Shown here piece by piece: positions 27,349-37,862 of a stretch of 64,000 nt of DNA. Source of the DNA: Streptomyces sp. I6 (GTDB lineage: Bacteria; Actinomycetota; Actinomycetes; Streptomycetales; Streptomycetaceae); assembly GCA_003725745.1 (NCBI GenBank), contig RHDP01000001.1:5092501-5156500 (forward strand), written 5' to 3'. The position numbers and the translations under genes are program-made. The notes beneath the pieces were generated by a model. That model searched no databases, was not told the DNA's origin, and saw only the letters and a program-made list of their open reading frames with translations. Position 1 is the stretch's first letter. The number at the start of each line of letters is the position of its first letter.

Positions 27349-28611
27349 ATGAGCGACAGCCCATCCCCCCTCGCCGATCCGCACATCGCCTTCGATCCGT
27401 CCGAAGGCCGCCGGGACATCGTCGTCCTCGGCTCCACCGGGTCCATCGGCACGCAGGCCATCGACCTGGTCCTGCGCAATCCCGACCGCTTCCGCGTCAC
27501 CGCGCTCGCCGCCTCCGGAGGGCGGGCCGCCCTGCTCGCCGAGCAGGCCCACCGGCTGCGGGTCCGCTCGGTCGCCGTCGCCCGCGAGGACGCCGTCCCC
27601 GCGCTCCGGGAGGCCCTGGACGCACGGTACGGAACGGGCGAGCCGCTCCCCGAGATCCTCGCCGGGCCCGACGCGGCGACCCGCCTCGCCGCCTCCGAGT
27701 GCCACACCGTCCTCAACGGCATCACCGGATCCATCGGCCTCGCTCCCACCCTCGCCGCGCTCGAGGCGGGACGCACCCTCGCGCTCGCCAACAAGGAATC
27801 GCTGATCGTCGGCGGCCCGCTGGTCAGGGCGCTCGCGAAGCCCGGCCAGATCATCCCCGTCGACTCCGAGCACGCGGCGCTGTTCCAGGCCCTGGCCGCC
27901 GGCACCCGCGCCGATGTGCGCAAGCTCGTCGTCACCGCGTCCGGCGGGCCGTTCCGCGGCCGCTCCCGGGCCGAGCTCTCCCGGGTCACCCCCGAGGACG
28001 CCCTGGCCCACCCCACCTGGGCGATGGGGCCGGTGATCACGGTCAACAGCGCCACCCTGGTCAACAAGGGCCTGGAGGTCATCGAGGCGCACCTCCTCTA
28101 CGACATCCCCTTCGACCGCATCGAGGTCGTGGTCCACCCCCAGTCCTACGTTCACTCGATGGTGGAGTTCACCGACGGCTCCACGCTCGCCCAGGCCACT
28201 CCGCCGGACATGCGAGGCCCCATCGCCCTCGGCATCGGCTGGCCCCAGCGGGTGCCGGACGCCTCACCCGCCTTCGACTGGTCGACCGCCTCCACCTGGG
28301 AGTTCTTCCCCCTCGATGACGAGGCCTTCCCGTCCGTGGCCCTGGCCCGGCACGTGGGGGAGCTGGGCGGCACCGCCCCGGCGGTGTTCAACGCCGCGAA
28401 CGAGGAATGCGTCGACGCGTTCCTCGCGGGACGGCTGCCGTTCAACGGAATCATGGATACGGTCACTGCAGTCGTCGGCGAACACGGCACTCCCCGCGGG
28501 GGAACCTCGCTGACGGTCCAGGACGTCCTGGAGGCGGAGACCTGGGCGCGCGCCCGCGCCCGGGAACTGTCCGCACCGGCAGAGAAGGCGACAGCGGAGG
28601 CTCGCGCATGA
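27349..28611 (+). CDS. dxr: 1-deoxy-D-xylulose 5-phosphate reductoisomerase
   Basis: A 420-residue enzyme of the MEP isoprenoid pathway that makes 2-C-methyl-D-erythritol 4-phosphate with NADPH. The nucleotide-binding GSTGSIGTQ lies near residue 27; [16 protein letters not shown] and TASGGPFRG form the metal and substrate site; [12 protein letters not shown] is near the end. The stop overlaps the next gene by ATGA, so it is coupled to the site-2 protease. ispG lies 1.8 kb downstream. Confidence 0.97.
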   Translation: MSDSPSPLADPHIAFDPSEGRRDIVVLGSTGSIGTQAIDLVLRNPDRFRVTALAASGGRAALLAEQAHRLRVRSVAVAREDAVPALREALDARYGTGEPLPEILAGPDAATRLAASECHTVLNGITGSIGLAPTLAALEAGRTLALANKESLIVGGPLVRALAKPGQIIPVDSEHAALFQALAAGTRADVRKLVVTASGGPFRGRSRAELSRVTPEDALAHPTWAMGPVITVNSATLVNKGLEVIEAHLLYDIPFDRIEVVVHPQSYVHSMVEFTDGSTLAQATPPDMRGPIALGIGWPQRVPDASPAFDWSTASTWEFFPLDDEAFPSVALARHVGELGGTAPAVFNAANEECVDAFLAGRLPFNGIMDTVTAVVGEHGTPRGGTSLTVQDVLEAETWARARARELSAPAEKATAEARA

Positions 28612-29909
28612 CGATTCTGTTGACGGTCCTCGGCATAGCGCTCTTCGCCGTCGGGCTGCTCTTCTCCATCGCCTGGCACGAGCTCGGGCATCTCTCCACC
28701 GCCAAGCTCTTCGGCATCCGCGTGCCGCAGTACATGGTCGGCTTCGGCCCCACGATCTGGTCGCGCCGCAAGGGCGAGACCGAGTACGGGATCAAGGCGA
28801 TCCCGGCCGGCGGCTACATCCGCATGATCGGGATGTTCCCGCCCGGCCCCGACGGGCGGCTCGAGGCCCGCTCCACCTCCCCCTGGCGGGGCATGATCGA
28901 GGACGCCCGCACGGCGGCCTTCGAGGAGCTCAGGCCGGGCGACGAGACCCGGCTCTTCTACACGCGCAAGCCGTGGAAACGCGTCATCGTGATGTTCGCG
29001 GGCCCCTTCATGAACCTGGTGCTCGCCGTCGCGATCTTCCTCGGCGTCTCGATGTCGTTCGGTTTCGCCACCCAGACCACCCAGGTCGCCGGCGTGCAGC
29101 AGTGCGTCATCCCGCAGAGCGAGGAACGCAGCACCTGCACGTCCACGGACCCCGAATCGCCGGCGGCGGCCGCGGGGCTGCTCAAGGGCGACCGGATCGT
29201 CGCCTTCGACGGGGTGCCGGTCAGCGACTGGGGCGACCTGTCCAACCGCATCCGCGAGACCATCGGCCCCGCCGCCATCACGGTCGACCGCGGCGGTGAG
29301 GAGAAGGTCCTCCAGGCCACCCTGCTGAAGAACATGGTGGCCAAGAAGGACGCGGACGGCCAGGTCGTCCCCGGCGAGTTCGTGCCGGCCGGCTACCTCG
29401 GCTTCGCGGCGCGGACGGAGATCGTCCCCCAGACCTTCGGGCAGTCCATGGACCGCATGGGCGACATGTTCGAGAACGGGGCCCGGGCGATCGTCTCGCT
29501 CCCCGCGAAGGTGCCCGACCTGTGGGCTGCGGCCTTCAACGACGGCGAGCGCAAGGACGACTCCCCGGTCGGCGTGGTCGGGGCGGCCCGGATCAGCGGC
29601 GAGGTGCTCAACCTCGACGCCCCCACCCAGAACATCGTCGCCACGTTCCTGATGCTGCTCGCCGGCTTCAACCTCTCGCTCTTCCTGTTCAACATGCTGC
29701 CGCTGCTGCCGCTGGACGGCGGTCACATCGCGGGAGCGCTCTGGGAGTCCGTGCGGCGCAACCTCGCCCGGCTCTTCCGCCGGCCCGACCCGGGTCCCTT
29801 CGACGTGGCGAAGCTGATGCCGGTGGCCTACGTCGTCGCGGGGATCTTCATCTGCTTCACCCTGCTCGTGCTGGTGGCGGACATCGTGAACCCGGTGAAG
29901 ATCACTTAG
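28608..29909 (+). CDS. Site-2 membrane metalloprotease (RseP/Rip1 family)
   Basis: A 433-residue intramembrane zinc protease with four main hydrophobic segments. The zinc site AWHELGHL is near residue 20, a PDZ domain spans roughly residues 170-270 ([20 protein letters not shown]), and the second catalytic motif PLDGGH is near residue 370. Such proteases cut anti-sigma factors or signal peptides within the membrane. Linkage to dxr and ispG is conserved in streptomycetes as I recall. Translation is coupled to dxr through a 4-base overlap. Confidence 0.93.
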   Translation: MTILLTVLGIALFAVGLLFSIAWHELGHLSTAKLFGIRVPQYMVGFGPTIWSRRKGETEYGIKAIPAGGYIRMIGMFPPGPDGRLEARSTSPWRGMIEDARTAAFEELRPGDETRLFYTRKPWKRVIVMFAGPFMNLVLAVAIFLGVSMSFGFATQTTQVAGVQQCVIPQSEERSTCTSTDPESPAAAAGLLKGDRIVAFDGVPVSDWGDLSNRIRETIGPAAITVDRGGEEKVLQATLLKNMVAKKDADGQVVPGEFVPAGYLGFAARTEIVPQTFGQSMDRMGDMFENGARAIVSLPAKVPDLWAAAFNDGERKDDSPVGVVGAARISGEVLNLDAPTQNIVATFLMLLAGFNLSLFLFNMLPLLPLDGGHIAGALWESVRRNLARLFRRPDPGPFDVAKLMPVAYVVAGIFICFTLLVLVADIVNPVKIT

Positions 29910-30381
29910 GGGCTGCCGGTGGCTCCCCGGCGGTTTCGGGGGCCGGGCCGAGCAGAACGAGGCGTGCCCCGGGTGACACGGCGCGGACCCCGCCGGGCCC
30001 GCGCCGTACCCCGCCGGGCCGTGTCCGGAACCGGCCCGGCCCGCGTGGGACCTCGGCGTTTCGCCGGTCCGAGCCGGGGGCCGGAACCGGTTTGCGGGCG
30101 TCCGGCCGGCTCGTGGTCCGTGTCCGGAACCCGCTCGGAACCGCTGCGCCTCAGCGTGGTCTCGCCGGGAACCGGCCCGGCCCGCGCCGGGCACGCGTCC
30201 GCCCCCGCCCGGCCCCCGCCGGGACCGGGCGAACCGCGGCCGGACACCGTGTGGCGTCCGGCCGCGTCCCTTCGGGTGGTTCACCGCCGCGGTGTGCCGG
30301 GCCGCGGGCCCGTGGCGTAATCTCGAAGGCTGGAGCCCGCCCTGTCAGGGCCTCGATCCACACCTTGGGGTTGCACAGCAG
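29910..30381. repeat. Gene-free GC-rich interval with direct and inverted repeats
   Basis: A 472-bp stretch between the protease and ispG. A 19-bp sequence GGAACCGGCCCGGCCCGCG occurs at 30027-30045 and again at 30168-30186. A perfect 11-bp inverted repeat at 30235-30266 (CGCGGCCGGAC arm) may be a terminator. The last 100 bases should hold the ispG promoter. No gene is supported. Confidence 0.55.
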
Positions 30382-31536
30382 ATGACCGCGATTTCTCTCG
30401 GAATGCCGTCCGTTCCGACCAAGCTCGCCGACCGAAGGGTCAGCCGCAAGATCCAGGTCGGCTCGGTCGCCGTCGGCGGCGACGCGCCCGTCTCGGTGCA
30501 GTCGATGACGACGACGCGGACCTCCGACGTCGGTGCCACGCTGCAGCAGATCGCCGAGCTGACCGCGTCCGGCTGCCAGATCGTCCGCGTCGCGTGCCCC
30601 ACGCAGGACGACGCCGACGCGCTCCCCACCATCGCCCGGAAGTCGCAGATCCCGGTGATCGCGGACATCCACTTCCAGCCCAAGTACGTCTTCGCGGCCA
30701 TCGACGCGGGCTGTGCCGCGGTCCGCGTCAACCCCGGCAACATCAAGCAGTTCGACGACAAGGTCAAGGAGATCGCCAAGGCGGCCGGGGACGCCGGCAC
30801 CCCCATCCGGATCGGTGTGAACGCGGGCTCGCTCGACCGCCGGCTGCTTCAGAAGTACGGCAAGGCCACCCCCGAGGCACTCGTCGAGTCCGCGCTGTGG
30901 GAGGCCTCGCTCTTCGAGGAGCACGGCTTCCGCGACATCAAGATCTCGGTCAAGCACAACGACCCGGTCGTCATGGTCAACGCCTACCGCCAGCTGGCCG
31001 CCCAGTGCGACTACCCGCTCCACCTCGGCGTGACCGAGGCCGGCCCGGCCTTCCAGGGCACCATCAAGTCCGCCGTCGCCTTCGGCGCACTGCTCAGCGA
31101 GGGCATCGGCGACACCATCCGGGTGTCGCTGTCCGCGCCGCCGGTCGAGGAGGTCAAGGTCGGCATCCAGATCCTGGAGTCGCTCAACCTGCGCCAGCGC
31201 CGGCTGGAGATCGTCTCGTGCCCGTCCTGCGGACGCGCCCAGGTCGACGTCTACAAGCTGGCCGACGAGGTCACCGCGGGCCTCGAGGGCATGGAAGTAC
31301 CCCTGCGCGTCGCCGTCATGGGCTGCGTGGTCAACGGCCCCGGCGAGGCCCGCGAGGCCGACCTCGGTGTCGCCTCCGGCAACGGCAAGGGCCAGATCTT
31401 CGTCAAGGGCGAGGTCATCAAGACGGTGCCCGAGTCGAAGATCGTCGAGACCCTGATCGAGGAGGCACTGAAGATCGCCGAGCAGATGGAGAAGGACGGC
31501 GTGGCCTCCGGCGAGCCCGAGGTCTCCGTCAGCTGA
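30382..31536 (+). CDS. ispG: 4-hydroxy-3-methylbut-2-enyl-diphosphate synthase (flavodoxin)
   Basis: A 384-residue iron-sulfur enzyme of the MEP pathway. The N-terminal barrel ([30 protein letters not shown]) is followed by the 4Fe-4S domain with CPSCGR and [11 protein letters not shown], which supply the cluster ligands. ATG 30382 gives the family's usual start, though its ribosome binding site is weak. A hairpin terminator lies 12 bases after the stop. Confidence 0.97.
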   Translation: MTAISLGMPSVPTKLADRRVSRKIQVGSVAVGGDAPVSVQSMTTTRTSDVGATLQQIAELTASGCQIVRVACPTQDDADALPTIARKSQIPVIADIHFQPKYVFAAIDAGCAAVRVNPGNIKQFDDKVKEIAKAAGDAGTPIRIGVNAGSLDRRLLQKYGKATPEALVESALWEASLFEEHGFRDIKISVKHNDPVVMVNAYRQLAAQCDYPLHLGVTEAGPAFQGTIKSAVAFGALLSEGIGDTIRVSLSAPPVEEVKVGIQILESLNLRQRRLEIVSCPSCGRAQVDVYKLADEVTAGLEGMEVPLRVAVMGCVVNGPGEAREADLGVASGNGKGQIFVKGEVIKTVPESKIVETLIEEALKIAEQMEKDGVASGEPEVSVS

Positions 31537-31547
31537 CAACCCGCCTG

Positions 31548-31578
31548 AGGGCCGGGTCCGCGCGGGCGGCCCGGCCCT
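31548..31578 (+). terminator. Hairpin terminator after ispG
   Basis: AGGGCCGGG and CCCGGCCCT form a perfect 9-bp stem around a 13-base loop, followed by TTTCGGG. Confidence 0.7.
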
Positions 31579-31717
31579 TTCGGGTGAGGGGCCCGGACCA
31601 GGGTATGCAGGTAAAGTGCACAGACCGGCAGGCCGTACACCACCACGGGTACGCGCAGGGCCGGGCCGACCGAGCGGCACCTGTCGTTGCCCGCAAGGAG
31701 TGATGGAGGGCCCTCTC

Positions 31718-32563
31718 GTGTTGACGCAGACGACCAGCCGGGTCCTCGGCCCCGACGACCTCGGGGCCGCCCTCGCGGTCCTGGAGAGCGAGCCCGTCGC
31801 CAACGCGTTCGTCACCGCCCGCGTCCAGGTCGCCGGACTCGACCCCTGGCGCCTCGGCGGCGAGATGTGGGGCTGGTACGAGGGCGGCCGGCTGCGCTCG
31901 CTCTGCTACTCGGGCGCCAACCTGGTCCCCATCTGCGCCACCCCCGAGGCCGTCCGGGCCTTCGCCGACCGCGCCCGCAGGGCCGGCCGCCGCTGCTCGT
32001 CCGTCGTCGGCCCGGCGGAGGCCACCTCCCTGCTGTGGAAGCTGCTGGAGCCGAGCTGGGGCCCGGCCCGCGAAGTCCGCGCCCACCAGCCGCTCATGGC
32101 CACCGAGTCGGTCCCCCCGGACATCGAGCCCGATCCGTATGTGCGGCGCATCCGCAAGGACGAGATGGAGGTGATCATGCCCGCCTGCGTGGCCATGTTC
32201 ACCGAGGAGGTCGGCGTCTCCCCGATGGCCGGCGACGGCGGGCTGCTCTACCAGGCCCGCATCGCCGAACTCGTCGGCACGGGACGCTCCTTCGCGCGCA
32301 TCGACGACGGCAAGGTCGTCTTCAAGGCCGAGATCGGCGCCGCCACCCCGCTGGCCTGCCAGGTGCAGGGCGTCTGGGTCGCCCCCGAGTACCGCGGGCG
32401 GGGGCTGTCCGAGACCGGGATGGCGGCCGTGATCCGCTACGCCCTCGCCGATGTCGCACCGGTCGTCAGCCTGTACGTGAACGACTACAACACCGCGGCC
32501 CGCGCGGCGTACCGCAGGGTGGGGTTCCGTGAGGTCGGTGCGTTCATGAGCGTGCTGTTCTGA
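31718..32563 (+). CDS. GNAT-family N-acetyltransferase with DUF4081-like N-terminal half
   Basis: About 281 residues: an N-terminal domain (RVLGPDDLGAALAVLESEPVANAFVTARV onward) followed by a GNAT fold at residues 145-280. The acetyl-CoA site VQGVWVAPEYRGRGLSETGM and the closing SLYVNDYNTAARAAYRRVGF are clear. GTG 31718 is chosen because GGAGGG lies seven bases upstream; ATG 31703 is possible. The acceptor is unknown. It sits between ispG and a second GNAT gene in a conserved neighbourhood. Confidence 0.85.
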   Translation: MLTQTTSRVLGPDDLGAALAVLESEPVANAFVTARVQVAGLDPWRLGGEMWGWYEGGRLRSLCYSGANLVPICATPEAVRAFADRARRAGRRCSSVVGPAEATSLLWKLLEPSWGPAREVRAHQPLMATESVPPDIEPDPYVRRIRKDEMEVIMPACVAMFTEEVGVSPMAGDGGLLYQARIAELVGTGRSFARIDDGKVVFKAEIGAATPLACQVQGVWVAPEYRGRGLSETGMAAVIRYALADVAPVVSLYVNDYNTAARAAYRRVGFREVGAFMSVLF

Positions 32564-32591
32564 GCGGTCGGCGGAGAAGTAGGGTTCCCGC

Positions 32592-33133
32592 ATGGAACAC
32601 GATGTCGAGGTGGCGCCGGTCAACCTCGCGGCGCGCGTGGACGACGCCCTCTCCGTGCAGGCCCTCGCCTTCGGCCTGACCGAGGAGGAGGTCGGGATCC
32701 GCCGCCACATCGTGCTCCGGCACCTGCTCTGCCCCGGCGCCCACGCCCTCGGCGCGACGACCCCGGGGGCCGTCTGGTGGGCTTCGTGTACGGGATGCCG
32801 AACGACCGCACCCACTGGTGGTCCACGGTCGTGGAGCCGTACCTGCGCAGCAACGGCGTCGACGACTGGCTGGACGACTCCTTCGTGATCACCGAACTCC
32901 ATGTCCATCCCGCCTACCAGGGACGCGGCATCGGCCGGCGGCTGATCACCACCATCACCGACGGCGCCGCGCAGTCCCGCTCCATCCTGTCCGCGATCGA
33001 CACGGAGAGCCCGGCCCGCGGGCTGTACCGCGCCCTGGGCTACCGGGACCTCGCCCGCCGGGTCCTCTTCCCCAGCGCCCCGAAACCCTACGCGGTGATG
33101 GGGGCCCCGCTGCCGCTGCTGCGCGGCGCGTGA
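32592..33133 (+). CDS. GNAT-family N-acetyltransferase, apparent frameshift
   Basis: About 180 residues after one G is added near 32765-32769. The N-terminal part (VNLAARVDDALSVQALAFGLTEEE) and the C-terminal part with ITELHVHPAYQGRGIGRRLI are then in one frame. The latter is the acetyl-CoA binding loop. The C-terminus ends LYRALGYRDLARRVLFP. It lies 28 bases after the previous acetyltransferase and is probably in the same transcript. The acceptor is unknown. Confidence 0.8.
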
Positions 33134-33254
33134 GGGCCCTGCCGTACGCACGGGGGCCGCCCGGGGCGGAGCTGATTTCCGCCCGCCGGTGCCACCCGGC
33201 TAACCTCCTGGGCATCACCCTTTCTTGTACGCACGTGTACGCAGGAGACAATCC

Positions 33255-34949
33255 ATGGCAGCCCAGGTCCAGCGCATGTCCCGTCTGATGGTCAAGACAC
33301 TGCGCGACGACCCGGCGGACGCCGAGACCCTCAGCCACAAGCTGCTGGTGCGCGCCGGCTACGTCCGGCGGAACGCGGCGGGCATCTGGAGCTGGCTGCC
33401 CCTCGGCATGCGGGTCCTGGAGAACGTCGCCCGGGTCGTCCGCGAGGAGATGGACGCCATCGGCGCCCAGGAGGTGCTGCTGCCGGCGCTGCTGCCCAAG
33501 GAGCCGTACGAGGCGACCGGGCGCTGGGACGAGTACGGTGCCGAGCTGTTCCGCCTGAAGGACCGCAAGGGTGCGGACTACCTGCTCGGGCCGACGCACG
33601 AGGAGATCTTCACCCTGCTGGTGAAGGACCAGTGCACCTCGTACAAGGACCTCCCGGTCATCCTCTACCAGATTCAGACGAAGTACCGCGACGAGGCCCG
33701 TCCGCGCTCGGGAATCCTGCGCGGCCGCGAGTTCCAGATGAAGGACTCCTACTCCTTCGACACCACCGACGAGGGGCTGGCGGAGTCGTACCGGCTGCAC
33801 CGCGAGGCCTACATCAAGATCTTCCGGCGCCTCGGTCTGGAGCACCGCATCGTCTCCGCCGTCTCCGGCGCGATGGGCGGCTCGGCCTCCGAGGAGTTCC
33901 TGGCCCCGGCCCCCGCGGGCGAGGACACCTTCGTCCACTGCCCCTCCTGCCACTACGCGGCGAACACCGAGGCCGTCACCTTCGCGGTCGCGCCGGCCAC
34001 CGGGGAGCACGGTCCCGTCGAGGAACTGGACACCCCCGACACCCCGACCATCGAGACGCTCGCCGACCACCTGGGGGTGCCGGCGTCCGCCACGCTCAAG
34101 AACCTGCTCGTGAAGGTCGACGGAGAGATCGTCGCCGTCGGCGTGCCCGGTGACCGCGAGGTCGACCTCGGCAAGCTCACGGACCACCTGGCCCCGGCGG
34201 CCGTCGACCTGGTCACCGCCGAGGACTTCACCGGCCGCCCCGACCTGGTGCGCGGATACGTCGGCCCGCAGGGCCTGGAGAAGGTCCGCTACCTCGCCGA
34301 CCCGCGCGTCGCCCCGGGCACCGCCTGGATCACCGGTGCCAACAAGCAGGACAAGCACGCCCGGAACGTCGTCGCCGGCCGCGACTTCGAGGTCGACGAG
34401 TACCTGGACGTGGTCGTCGTCGAGGACGGGGACCCGTGCCCCGCCTGTGGCGCCGGACTGAAGCTGGACCGCGCGATCGAGATCGGCCACATCTTCCAGC
34501 TGGGCCGCAAGTACACGGACGCCTTCCAGCTCGACGTCCTGGGCCAGAACGGCAAGCCGGTCCGCGTGACCATGGGCTCGTACGGCATCGGCGTCTCCCG
34601 TGCGGTGGCCGCCCTCGCCGAGCAGCACGCCGACGAGCAGGGCCTGTGCTGGCCCGCCGAGATCGCCCCGGCGGACGTGCACGTCGTCGCCGCGGGCAAG
34701 GCGCTGCAGACCGAGCTCGCGCTCGACGTGGCGGAGAAGCTCGGCGCGGCGGGTGCGCGGGTGCTCGTGGACGACCGGGCTGGTGTCTCCCCCGGCGTGA
34801 AGTTCACCGACGCCGAGCTGATCGGTGTACCGAAGATCCTGGTGGCGGGCCGCCGTTCCGGCGAGGGCGTCCTGGAGCTGAAGGACCGCCGCACGGGCGA
34901 GCGCGAGGAGCTGACGGCCGAGGAGGCCATCGCGCGCCTCACCGCCTGA
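33255..34949 (+). CDS. proS: Prolyl-tRNA synthetase
   Basis: A 564-residue class II aminoacyl-tRNA synthetase charging tRNA-Pro. Motif 1 ([26 protein letters not shown]), motif 2 ([20 protein letters not shown]) and motif 3 ([17 protein letters not shown]) are present, with a bacterial-type editing insertion between motifs 2 and 3 (residues about 230-390). ATG 33255 follows AGGAG. A direct repeat TGTACGCA appears twice just upstream. A long hairpin follows the gene. Confidence 0.97.
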   Translation: MAAQVQRMSRLMVKTLRDDPADAETLSHKLLVRAGYVRRNAAGIWSWLPLGMRVLENVARVVREEMDAIGAQEVLLPALLPKEPYEATGRWDEYGAELFRLKDRKGADYLLGPTHEEIFTLLVKDQCTSYKDLPVILYQIQTKYRDEARPRSGILRGREFQMKDSYSFDTTDEGLAESYRLHREAYIKIFRRLGLEHRIVSAVSGAMGGSASEEFLAPAPAGEDTFVHCPSCHYAANTEAVTFAVAPATGEHGPVEELDTPDTPTIETLADHLGVPASATLKNLLVKVDGEIVAVGVPGDREVDLGKLTDHLAPAAVDLVTAEDFTGRPDLVRGYVGPQGLEKVRYLADPRVAPGTAWITGANKQDKHARNVVAGRDFEVDEYLDVVVVEDGDPCPACGAGLKLDRAIEIGHIFQLGRKYTDAFQLDVLGQNGKPVRVTMGSYGIGVSRAVAALAEQHADEQGLCWPAEIAPADVHVVAAGKALQTELALDVAEKLGAAGARVLVDDRAGVSPGVKFTDAELIGVPKILVAGRRSGEGVLELKDRRTGEREELTAEEAIARLTA

Positions 34950-35066
34950 GCGAGACCGAGGTCCCGGCCCGGCCCGGGTCAGCGGCGGGGGTCCCCTCCC
35001 GGCCCGGGGCAGCGGTGAAGAGGTTCGGGAGGTTCCGTCCGGCACGGGGTGAGACCCCCGTCCCGA

Positions 35067-35118
35067 GACGGGAAGCGGGACGGAACCGGTGCCCACCGGT
35101 CCCGTCCCGCTTCCCGTC
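35067..35118. terminator. Long bidirectional hairpin terminator
   Basis: Seventeen-base arms (35067-35083 and 35102-35118) match perfectly, with an inner ACCGGT/ACCGGT stem and a 4-base loop. It sits between two convergent genes and probably ends transcripts from both sides. Confidence 0.85.
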
Positions 35119-35211
35119 GCCCTCCGGGTCTCCGGGTCTCCGCGGGAGCTTCCGTGCCGCCGGGTGACGGCCGGGGCCCCCGGCGTAGGCCACGGGTGCC
35201 TTGCGGGCCGG

Positions 35212-36084
35212 TCACAGCCAGTCGGCGAACTCCAGCGACAGCTCGCCCTCGGAGTGCCGGCCCGCGGCGATCGCCCGTGTGCCCGACTCCACCGCGCGGA
35301 ACAGCGTCCAGCCGCGCAGCCGGTCGCGGTCGACGTCCAGCGAGTCCGCGAGCCGGTTCACCCGGCGGCGGGCCGCGGAGGCGCCCGAGGCGGCGGCGAC
35401 CAGGTCCTCCACCCGGTCCCGGGCCAGCCTCGCCAGGTCGTACGCCCGCTCGCCCACCAGGGGCTCCGGCCCGACGGCCAGCCATGGAGCGCGGTCGCCG
35501 GCGAGCACCTTGCTCTGGCGGAAGTTCCCGTGCAGCAGCAGCGACTCGGGGGAGTCCGCGAGCAGTTCCCCGCGCGCGGCGAGTGCCTCGTCCAGCAGCG
35601 CCCGAGGCGCCGTTCCCGCGCGGTCCGACAGCGCGGACACCTGACGTGCCGTGCGCTCGGCCACGGTCTCGAAGGCATGGCCGGGGGGCGGCTCCACCCA
35701 CAGCCGCCGGACCGTGCCCGCCGCCTCCAGCAGCGCCTTGGCCTCCGGGAGCGAGCGCAGGGACTGCTCGGGGTGCAGCCGCTCCAGCAGCAGCGCGTCT
35801 CCGGAGCCGCCCAGCAACCGCACCGCCCCGAACCCGTCCCAGTGCACGAGGGCCGCCCGCTCCAGCTCCGGCGCCGCGAGGGGCGGCACCAGCTTGAGCG
35901 CCGCCGGGGTGCCGTCCGGCCGCCTCACGAGGACGACCAGGCTGCTGCGGCCGCCGGGCACCATCACCCGCTCGACCTCCAGGCCGCCGCGGGCGGCCCT
36001 CTGCTCCACGAGTTCCGGAAGCCGCCCGGTCCACTCGTCGTCGCCCAGCGCCCGCACCAGACGCTGGGGCGGTTCGAAACCCAT
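35212..36084 (-). CDS. Aminoglycoside-phosphotransferase-fold protein, predicted pseudokinase
   Basis: A 290-residue protein of the streptomycin 6-kinase-like APH fold. The N-lobe (GRSSLVVLVRRPDGTPAALKL) retains a possible ATP lysine. The catalytic loop, normally LHGDLHxGN, reads LLHGNFRQSK, so the catalytic aspartate is Asn and the metal-binding asparagine is replaced. The following metal motif, normally DPKP, reads GPEP. These changes predict loss of phosphotransfer. ATG 36084 gives a family-length start. It is first or second in a minus-strand group next to the ferritin-like gene. A binding or regulatory role is inferred. Confidence 0.75.
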   Translation of the reverse strand: MGFEPPQRLVRALGDDEWTGRLPELVEQRAARGGLEVERVMVPGGRSSLVVLVRRPDGTPAALKLVPPLAAPELERAALVHWDGFGAVRLLGGSGDALLLERLHPEQSLRSLPEAKALLEAAGTVRRLWVEPPPGHAFETVAERTARQVSALSDRAGTAPRALLDEALAARGELLADSPESLLLHGNFRQSKVLAGDRAPWLAVGPEPLVGERAYDLARLARDRVEDLVAAASGASAARRRVNRLADSLDVDRDRLRGWTLFRAVESGTRAIAAGRHSEGELSLEFADWL

Positions 36085-36101
36085 GCGTGCATCGTTCCCT
36101 T

Positions 36102-36530
36102 TCACTGAGTCGCGGCTCGCTCGACCAGGCCGGGGAAGGCCACGCCGGTGCCGCGCCATCGCGCCGCCCGCACCGCCGCCTCACGCAGCGCGGCCGCGGC
36201 GTCCTGCCGCAGCGGGCCCCGCGCGGCCCGCACCAGATCGGAGTAGACGGCCGCGACCCGGTCCTCCAGTACCGCGGCGAGGCGCGCTGCGGCCGCCGGG
36301 TCGGGTACCGCGAACGGCAGAGTGTAGGCGGCCTGCGCGGCGGCGGGCCTTCCGCCGAGATCCCGGACCGTGCGCTCCAGGGCGTCCCGGCGGGCCCGGT
36401 GCGCCGCGAGGGCCGCCAGGGCATCGGGGCGGCGGGCCTCGCCGGCCCGGCCTCCGACCACGCCGTAGCCGTACACGGCGGCGTGCTCCGCCGCCAGGGC
36501 GGCCTGCGTCGCGACCAGCGCGTCGCTCAT
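36102..36530 (-). CDS. Ferritin-like domain protein (DUF4439)
   Basis: A 142-residue all-helical protein beginning [27 protein letters not shown], the signature of the DUF4439 ferritin-like family. The family fold often carries a di-metal site, but metal ligands cannot be assigned with confidence by eye. No signal peptide is seen. Its start codon shares a base with the stop of the lipoprotein gene upstream (TGATG), so the two are translationally coupled. Function is unknown. Confidence 0.75.
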   Translation of the reverse strand: MSDALVATQAALAAEHAAVYGYGVVGGRAGEARRPDALAALAAHRARRDALERTVRDLGGRPAAAQAAYTLPFAVPDPAAAARLAAVLEDRVAAVYSDLVRAARGPLRQDAAAALREAAVRAARWRGTGVAFPGLVERAATQ

Positions 36531-37147
36531 CAGCGGGACCCTTCCGTCAGCAGATAGGCGTGGACCGCGCCGGCGGCGGCGACCGACGCCAGCAGCCGGG
36601 CGTACTCCGGTGGGGCAGCGCTCAGCGCGGCGGTGTGCCCGTCGGCGGTCCTGCGCTCGGCCGTGGCAAGTTCGCGCACGGCCGCCCCGGCGTCGGCGGG
36701 CACCGGGGGTGCCGCGGGGGCCGTCGGGGACGAGGCCGTGGGGCGCTCCGGCCCGGACGCGGCCGGCGCGAGGGAGGCCTGGACGGGGGAGACCTGCGCG
36801 GGGGAGGCGGGCGACGGCGGCCGGGACGCCGAGGGGGCCGGCCGGGTCCGGGGCGGGAGCCGCGACCCGGTCGGCGCGAGCGCCTCGACATGCCGCACGA
36901 CCTCGGCGCGCAGCGGCGACAGGCGCGCCGCCAGGGCGGGATGCGCCGTCAGCACCGCGTCGTACCGCAGCAGCAGGGCGCCGCTCAGCTCGGCACCGCG
37001 CTCGCGCAGCACGGTCTCCGCCGACTCGCTGCGGAGCGCCGCGCGCCGCGGGCCGGGCTCGTTCGGCGAACACCCGGTCAGCGCCGCGGCGGTGGCCGCC
37101 CCGGCGGCCAGGAGCACACGTCTGGCCGTCGTACCCGTGCGGTCCAC
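36530..37147 (-). CDS. Predicted lipoprotein, proline-rich
   Basis: About 205 residues with a signal sequence [20 protein letters not shown] ending in a lipobox cysteine, so it is anchored to the outer face of the membrane. The rest alternates helical segments with a long Pro/Ser/Ala linker (residues about 110-165). The C-terminus ([29 protein letters not shown]) is helical, reminiscent of its ferritin-like neighbour. GTG 37147 follows GAGGAGAG. Coupled translation suggests that it works with the downstream DUF4439 protein at or near the membrane. Confidence 0.75.
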   Translation of the reverse strand: MDRTGTTARRVLLAAGAATAAALTGCSPNEPGPRRAALRSESAETVLRERGAELSGALLLRYDAVLTAHPALAARLSPLRAEVVRHVEALAPTGSRLPPRTRPAPSASRPPSPASPAQVSPVQASLAPAASGPERPTASSPTAPAAPPVPADAGAAVRELATAERRTADGHTAALSAAPPEYARLLASVAAAGAVHAYLLTEGSR

Positions 37148-37335
37148 CTGGTCTCTCCTCGGGCCGTGGGGCGCGATCACCCGATCGGGTGGACGGCGCC
37201 TTGATGTGATCACCGCAGGCGAGCGTACCTGCGGGTCATCGGCGGGTGGACGGCAACACCCCCCGCGACCGGTTACCCTTTGTGCTGACACACGACGAAA
37301 CCCACAACAGCACACGCGGCCGAGGAGTCACCCGG
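37148..37335. promoter_or_regulatory. Divergent promoter region upstream of rimP
   Basis: The gap between the divergent lipoprotein and rimP genes holds an inverted repeat CCGCAGG/CCTGCGG near 37213-37234 and a GAGGAG ribosome binding site for rimP. A promoter for the translation operon must lie here, but I could not fix its boxes. Confidence 0.4.
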
Positions 37336-37860
37336 ATGAGCACCACCCAGAGCGAGAGGCTGCGCGGACTGCTCGAACCGCTCGTCAGCGCCGCGGACCT
37401 GGATCTGGAAGAGATCGAACTGTCCCGGGCCGGCCGCCGCCGTGTGCTCCGTGTCGTCGTGGATTCCGAGCAGGGTGTCGATCTCGACGCGTGCGCCGAG
37501 CTCAGCCGCGTCATCTCCGACCGGCTCGACGAGAGCGACGCCATGGGGGAGGGCGAGTACCAGCTCGAGGTCACCTCCCCCGGGGCCGAGCGCCCGCTCA
37601 AGGAGCACCGTCACTATGTGCGCGCCACGGGCCGGCTCGCCCGGTTCCACCTGACCGCCCCGGAGGGCGGCCCCGGCGGGGAACTGGTCGCCCGGATCCT
37701 CGACGTCGACGACGAGGGCCTCGACCTGGAGGTGCCGGGTGTGAAGGGGCGCAAGCCCACCTCCCGCAGACTCGCCTTCGGCGAGATCGCCAGGGCGCGC
37801 GTGGAGCTGGAGTTCAACCGCAAGGACACCGACGGCATTCAGGAAGAAGAGGAGGCGTAG
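37336..37860 (+). CDS. rimP: Ribosome maturation factor RimP
   Basis: A 174-residue protein needed for maturation of the 30S subunit. The N-terminal half ([31 protein letters not shown]) and [16 protein letters not shown]-type core are typical of the family, followed by the SH3-like C-terminal domain. It is the first gene of the rimP-nusA cluster and ends two bases before the nusA start. Confidence 0.95.
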   Translation: MSTTQSERLRGLLEPLVSAADLDLEEIELSRAGRRRVLRVVVDSEQGVDLDACAELSRVISDRLDESDAMGEGEYQLEVTSPGAERPLKEHRHYVRATGRLARFHLTAPEGGPGGELVARILDVDDEGLDLEVPGVKGRKPTSRRLAFGEIARARVELEFNRKDTDGIQEEEEA

Positions 37861-37862
37861 CC

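Noticed and set aside
25077-28082. A 1000-codon open frame antisense to the acyl-CoA dehydrogenase and dxr
   Set aside because: Composition is typical of the antisense of GC-rich genes, with no recognisable domain or ribosome binding site, and dxr and the dehydrogenase explain the DNA.
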